Source of the DNA: Bolinopsis microptera
Lineage: Eukaryota; Ctenophora; Tentaculata; Lobata; Bolinopsidae
Assembly: GCF_026151205.1 (NCBI RefSeq)
Contig: NC_087077.1
Location: 6,410,483-6,474,482 of the forward strand
DNA: 64,000 nt
Direction of reading: 5' to 3'
The notes under the pieces were generated by a model, which saw only the letters and a program-made list of their open reading frames with translations, was not told the DNA's origin and did no database searches. Each line of letters begins with the position of its first letter. The stretch's first letter is position 1. Below are positions 60,501-64,000 of this stretch, piece by piece. The position numbers and the translations under genes are program-made.

Positions 60501-63105
60501 TGGGGAGGATAATAGTACTGTCAAGTGGTAAAGGACTACTGCTACTACTACTACTACTACTGCTACTACTACTACTGCTACTACTACTACCACTACTACT
60601 ACCACTCAACCAATACCACCACCACCACCACCACCACAACTACTATTATTACTCGAGATCACGTCGTGTTAATGTATTATTTGTGTTACTGGAAACCATT
60701 TGCCAGCAGGAGAATCATGTATGCAATAAGGTAATAATAAGACAATAGTGCGAGCAAATCAGCTGACAGTGCCTCTTTGTCTGATGTACAGGATACTGTA
60801 GTCTGTAAGATGTACTAGGGAGGTAACAAGTAGTGTAACAACTCTACTGTACAGGATATTGTAAGATGTACTAGGGAGGTAACAAGTAGTGTAACAACTC
60901 TACTGTACAGGATATTGTAAGATGTACTAGGGAGGTAACAAGTAGTGTAACAACTCTACTGTACAGGATATTGTAAGATGTACTAGGGAGGTAACAAGTA
61001 GTGTAACAACTCTACTGTACAGGATATTGTAAGTTGTACTAGGGAGGTAACAAGTAGTGTAACAACTCTACTGTACAGGATATTGTAAGATGTACTAGGG
61101 AGGTAACAAGTAGTGTAACAACTCTACTGTACAGGATATTGTAAGATGTACTAGGGAGGTAACAAGTAGTGTAACAACTTTACTGTACAGGATATTGTAA
61201 GTTGTACTAGGGAGGTAACAAGTAGTGTAACAACTCTACTGTACAGGATATTGTAAGTTGTACTAGGGAGGTAACAAGTAGTGTAACAACTCTACTGTAC
61301 AGGATATTGTAAGATGTACTAGGGAGGTAACAAGTAGTGTAACAACTCTACTGTACAGGATATTGTAAGTTGTACCAGGGAGGTAACAAGTAGTGTAACA
61401 ACTCTACTGTACAGGATATTGTAAGTTGTACTAGGGAGGTAACAAGTAGTGTAACAACTCTACTGTACAGGATATTGTAAGTTGTACTAGGGCGGTAACA
61501 AGTAGTGTAACAACTCTACTGTACAGGATATTGTAAGTTGTACTAGGGAGGTAACAAGTAGTGTAACAACTCTACTGTACAGGATATTGTAAGTTTTTTG
61601 TCTGGGTATATGCAGCGATGCAGTAGATTTAGGAACAGCAGATGCAGTTTATGGTCCAGGTTACTGCAGCAGAAGATTGGAATTTGGTTGTTTAGTAATC
61701 CTTGCAAAACACTAGGTATTGTTAGTACTGTTGGGATTCACATGTCGTTACTGTCCATAACAATGCTGAGCTTGTATAGAGTTTATGTTGGGAGTCACAT
61801 CATTGTCTCCAAGGATATAGAGAAGCGCCATTATTTATTAAACCTCTGCTGAGTTTCAGGATTCGAGTGCAAGCTCTTGTAACAGGAATGTTTATAACAG
61901 ATGTCAGTGACTCAGGTGTCCGTGGACAAAAGTTAGGATTCTATGGGAATTCATGGGTTTGTTTATTCAAGTATTTTATAACAGAAAAGGACCCACAATA
62001 CATTTACATGCTTCCTCATTTAAAATCATAATCATTATCTCCTATGTTGCAGTAAATATAGTGGCAAGCAGATCAACATCTGTCATTTCGAGGAACAGCT
62101 CAAACTCACAACTTCAAACTAAAGTAACAGTGATAATAATAAGTGATGTTCTTACTTGGATGCCCTTTTTGGTGGTATGTCTTCTGCACTACTTAAAAAT
62201 TCTAGATGGTACCGATACTATGTATTCAGCATTCTCTATTGTGATACTACCACTAAATTTGATAATAAACCCATTGCTGTACGATGAAACATTACACAAG
62301 ATTGGAAGATATGGTTGCTCATTTGCTCGAACCAAAATACAGGAGATATTTTCTGAAGAACTCAGTCTTTTCAGCAGGGTACATTGAATAACACTGTGAA
62401 ATTATCCAGTTCTAAATTGCAATATAATATTGCATATTGTACACAATAGATTTATTGTTTCGAAGTAAATAATTAAAAAAAAGTTAATCAATGAAATTAA
62501 AACTCACGTCATCAGCCATCTTGTATGTAATGTTAAAAGAAATAGTTCCACTGATATTGAAACAGTCTTTACTGAATGATGTGGAGTCGTCAGCAAAAAC
62601 ACCTGAATTATTAATTTTTTTGATCTAACCATCAAACATCTAATTTAATTTGTTTTAGTATCATAAGCTAATCCAATGGTTCTTTTGCAATATATTAGCA
62701 ATAGCGTTCTAGCGCTAATTAGCAATAGCTAGCTTCGCCACCTGATAATGTCAATCATGATAGTTAGTGCTAGTTTCAGGAATGTGCATTAAAAAATTCC
62801 GGGTAAATCAAAACTATTTCCCGGTACGCGTACCCACTTTTGAAAGGTAACGCGCCATGTAGTTATTGAACAGCGCATACTTCTCAAACTGGCGCTATCT
62901 ATTGCATTATACTGCTAGTTGGGCTGTAAGGGCTGGCTAGCGCAAGCCATCAAGTTAAGAATGTCACAAAAAACCAAGCCAATTGAGTTTCTTGTAAACA
63001 AACTAGAATCTACTTCAATACTTTGGAATAACACAATATAGGGCTTCAAGGTTATTTACCTGACATTAGCATCACAGCAGCGCATAACAAAGCGTACTTG
63101 TACAT
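54546..63105 (-). CDS. LAMP-family lysosome-associated membrane glycoprotein, seven exons (243 aa)
   Basis: Minus-strand exons in order: 63105-63060, 62602-62508, 60499-60368, 59760-59661, 59532-59453, 57370-57241 and 54694-54546. All phases agree (732 nt with stop). The signal peptide is MYKYALLCAAVMLMSG. The luminal part is one LAMP domain with four Cys: KDCFNISGT, NFNCKQTEG, HTYSCSKQQ and HYCKAD, the pattern expected for two disulfides. It has several N-glycosylation sequons. The last exon encodes IVPIAVGVALAALVVIVLVA, YLIGRRR and the C-terminal GYERV, a GYxx-hydrophobic lysosome-sorting signal exactly at the end as in LAMP1/LAMP2. The protein is short, with a single luminal domain. Donor GTTTTC of exon 5 is weak, and both retroelement and GPCR debris fill the introns. 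Confidence 0.88.
54860..56758 (+). mobile_element. RTE-like non-LTR retrotransposon, 5'-truncated, with TAG tail and 7-bp target duplication
   Basis: The element lies in the last LAMP intron, antisense to it. It ends in a (TAG)n tail at about 56,744-56,758. GTAACCA occurs at 54853-54859 and at 56759-56765, a likely target-site duplication. Confidence 0.78.
54868..56736 (+). CDS. RTE-like reverse transcriptase (endonuclease lost by truncation)
   Basis: The frame is open from the junction; the first ATG of the element is at 54868, giving 622 residues. RT blocks are WSTANIIPIPKKGDLSEPMN, YRGISLSSLVAKSLNKMVL, FIDFKKAFDSVHRGKML, AGVLQGDTLAPYLFAIVID and the catalytic DFADDIALISED. The C-terminal part (YLGSWIESTDREIRVRKGKA, LLYGSETWTLTK, RRLKMAGHCIRHPE) fits RTE-like elements common in marine invertebrates. 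The upstream APE endonuclease is missing. The frame is intact, so the insertion is not old. I cannot exclude a related clade. Confidence 0.85.
   Translation: MRECSIKYHSDATEDNRIAVQEGKQKLGDAYQAAKEHLLEGQVRELEEASWQGRHAKSWTMINKITGKAPSYTGKIKGNSPTERVQKWKDYFATLLGSPPTVENAEEDIDPVHPPLNIGTEPFTLDEYRKAKSSIKEGKAWGDDNIAPEVLKRCDLDQIVLDFCNNALLKGEKPDQWSTANIIPIPKKGDLSEPMNYRGISLSSLVAKSLNKMVLNRLKPEIETILRRNQNGFRPGRSTTQQILVLRRLIEGVKSRKLPAVLTFIDFKKAFDSVHRGKMLKILEAYGIPVKIVQLIRLMYEKTMAKVLTPDGETELFEILAGVLQGDTLAPYLFAIVIDYCMRQAIGDDAERLGLTLERRKSRRVGPKIITDVDFADDIALISEDMDKANEFLLRVESAAASVGLHINEGKTKVMTLNMEDRSSDLQSRSGEAIENVDDFIYLGSWIESTDREIRVRKGKAWGALHRLKDIWKSKLSKSLKIRLFIAACESVLLYGSETWTLTKAQEKSLDGTYTKMLRMVLGISWKDKVSNITLYGSLPRLSNKLRSRRLKMAGHCIRHPELLASDLVLWEPTHGRAQQGRPRQSYLSMLLKEVGTNSKEELRTLMRDRDIWRGFSGVDRT
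56766..57240. other. LAMP intron with a Penelope-type terminal fragment at 57,085-57,190
   Basis: Read on the minus strand, the fragment has CAAATAATTTGAGGGCTTAT, then CACTGAAGATGACGCC, like Penelope terminal repeats. On the plus strand the shared words CAAATTATTTGTTATATAG and GTTGAAAGTATTAAAAGT are followed by an inverted partner that makes a hairpin. Confidence 0.6.
57426..57645. repeat. 24-bp minisatellite, about nine copies
   Basis: Tandem GTAGTCAGTATTTTATTGAG plus TCCC units begin about 55 bp past the acceptor side of LAMP exon 57241-57370. Confidence 0.93.
57646..58560. other. LAMP intron, no gene recognised
   Basis: AT-rich intronic DNA without coding signal. Confidence 0.4.
58578..58636. 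repeat. Interstitial telomeric repeat (AACCCT)n, about 10 copies
   Basis: Perfect AACCCT units (TTAGGG on the other strand), preceded by a C-run and GACAATTGACCCCC words. TTAGGG is the common animal telomere repeat, so this is an internal telomeric tract in a LAMP intron. Confidence 0.96.
58768..58945. repeat. 16-bp minisatellite TGTTATGTTTAATGTA
   Basis: About 11 tandem units with small variants. Confidence 0.92.
60134..60367. repeat. Roughly 38-bp repeat with AAGTAAGTAAACTTAC
   Basis: Six tandem units of TATTAGTATTAGTTATCAAG plus TAAGTAAACTTAC run right up to the LAMP donor at 60,367 (minus-strand GTAAGT). On the minus strand each unit contains GTAAGTTTAC, a copy of the donor itself. Confidence 0.9.
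60537..60652. repeat. (CTA)n / (CAC)n microsatellite
   Basis: Trinucleotide repeats CTACTACTACTG and ACCACCACCACC. Confidence 0.93.
60788..61592. repeat. 56-bp minisatellite, about 14 copies
   Basis: Highly uniform units containing GGTAACAAGTAGTGTAACAA, CTCTACTGTACAGGATATTG and TAAGATGTACTAGGGA. A GATG/GTTG variant alternates between copies. The array ends directly at the GPCR pseudogene. Confidence 0.96.
61593..62387 (+). pseudogene. Degenerate rhodopsin-family GPCR (LGR/relaxin-receptor-like), antisense in a LAMP intron
   Basis: Two plus-strand frames retain parts of a seven-helix receptor. The first (to about 61852) has the conserved extracellular Cys and helix 3 (NPCKTLGIVSTVGIHMSLLS, ITMLSLYRVYV), with SLYR in place of DRY. 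After a broken stretch the second (61953-62387) has helix 5 (FKIIIIISYVAVNIV), helix 6 (KVTVIIISDVLTWMPFLVV, with TWMP for CWxP) and helix 7 (SIVILPLNLIINPLLYDE, with NPLLY for NPxxY). Helices 1-2 are absent and the 56-bp minisatellite takes their place. There are no introns in what remains, so it may be a retrocopy or a single-exon receptor gene that decayed. The NPLLY ending suggests the glycoprotein-hormone/relaxin receptor group, with moderate certainty. Confidence 0.68.
62603..63059. other. First LAMP intron
   Basis: No gene. A segment at 62,795-62,860 (TTCCGGGTAAATC, TTTCCCGGTACGCG, TTTTGAAAGGTAA) resembles text at 22,200-22,275 and is probably a dispersed repeat. Confidence 0.4.
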
Positions 63106-63436
63106 GTTCTAAAAATAATCGATATTTTAAGTAAGTGAAAAAGGATACAGATCTTTAAAAGTTGGTGGGCGTGAACAATTTCTTTTAAATTCTAAAACTG
63201 CCAACTTTATACAATCCTAAAAGAATAACACTACCTATATATTTATATGTTTTATAAAACATACCCAAACGGTTGTATTCAAGCCATTGAAGTGTCTCCT
63301 AGTTTAGAATAATAACTTAGTGCAGTTTATCAAATATTCTCAGGGATACCACTTAGGTACAGGATAGCTGCGAAGGGGCTGATGCTGTCAGAGCTTCACT
63401 GCTCTAATACCACACTCTGCAGGTTATCTCTTCCCA

Positions 63437-63860
63437 TAAGGGGGAGGGGTCTTTATGAAATTTCTCTCGAAATTGGTTTTAGTTGTTTCTGATAGTAAGT
63501 AAGTTCTGATAGAGGGGAGTGGTATCTATCAGCTGCTTTTGGTCCTATGGAAAAATATTGTTCCAAAGCCGAAGTTATTTCCAGTCAAAGGTCAGCACTC
63601 GTGTGTAAATGTATTGCGCGAGCAATACAATTAAGAGTCTAAAAATCTATCTTCTCCTACATTTTTTGAGCTATCACCTTGAAACTTTCAAGATCAGTAA
63701 TTCTAAGGACCATTTAGAAGATTCTGTTTGACCAGAATTTTAAGATAGGCCTAAGGAAACATTTCATTCGATTTTGAAAATCTTGAATCTTGTTTTTTGA
63801 CGATTTTTCCAGGTCCAAGAGTTTCAAAATCGAATACAAAATTGTCTAAGGCTTATCTTA
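63437..63860. mobile_element. MITE family member, copy 3
   Basis: It begins AAGGGGGAGGGGTCTTTATG and follows the 38.4-kb copy closely (AAATTTCTCTCGAAATTG, GGTCAAAGGTCAGCACTC, ACATTTTTTGAGCTATCACC, TTTTTTGACGATTTTTCCAG). The second terminal inverted repeat is incomplete and no clean TTAA pair is seen. Confidence 0.82.
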
Positions 63861-64000
63861 AAATATCCACCACCATCTATATTATATTTAAAAGTTGACG
63901 AAATCCCCCCTGGTAACAGGGACAAAAAACACTGAAAACTGACCAAAAAACCTGGCACCATCAAATCTTACCTCTAGACAGTGGCGTAACAACCGCCCCT
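63861..64000. other. Window end, no feature seen
   Basis: Plain sequence without recognised features. Confidence 0.4.

Overview
The window reads as nuclear DNA of an invertebrate animal. It has multi-exon genes with GT-AG introns, an interstitial TTAGGG-type telomeric block, several clades of non-LTR retrotransposon, a Penelope-like element, TTAA-flanked MITEs and dense micro- and minisatellites. The PHD-finger RT plus restriction-like endonuclease elements recall families I associate with cnidarian and other invertebrate genomes, but the species cannot be fixed from sequence alone. I see no rRNA, tRNA, CRISPR or bacterial operon structure.

Layout. 1-1014 is the 3' end of a divergent cytosolic HSP70. 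2.5-14.8 kb is a retrotransposon cluster: a frameshifted RT/REL element (+), a second 5'-truncated REL copy (-), and an L2/CR1-like element (+) split by another CR1-like element (-). 14.8-23.8 kb is mostly non-coding, with a perfect 104-bp palindrome, long poly-G runs, a decayed LINE tail and minisatellites.

17.2/23.8-46.9 kb holds a plus-strand septin gene of the SEPT3/9/12 type. Ten common exons join in phase. The first three encode a calmodulin-like EF-hand pair placed directly in front of the septin GTPase, an architecture I do not recognise from described septins. Three candidate first exons (17,220; 23,838; 26,159) all end in phase 0 and could each splice to the common exon at 27,015. 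The introns carry about 2 kb of TCC repeats, an unrecognised ORF, a dead mariner-like transposon, a minisatellite whose unit contains a perfect CArG box, minisatellites grown from the gene's own 5' splice sites, a TTAA-type MITE, and a Penelope-like element inserted into an 18-bp minisatellite.

48.7-53.1 kb (-) is a seven-exon gene for an unrecognised membrane protein of about 410 aa. 54.5-63.1 kb (-) is a seven-exon LAMP-family gene of 243 aa with signal peptide, luminal cysteines, one membrane span and a C-terminal GYERV lysosomal signal. Its introns hold an antisense RTE-like LINE, a Penelope terminal fragment, the telomeric block, several minisatellites and an antisense degenerate GPCR. 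The three host genes do not form an obvious functional unit; most of the remaining DNA is transposon- and satellite-derived.
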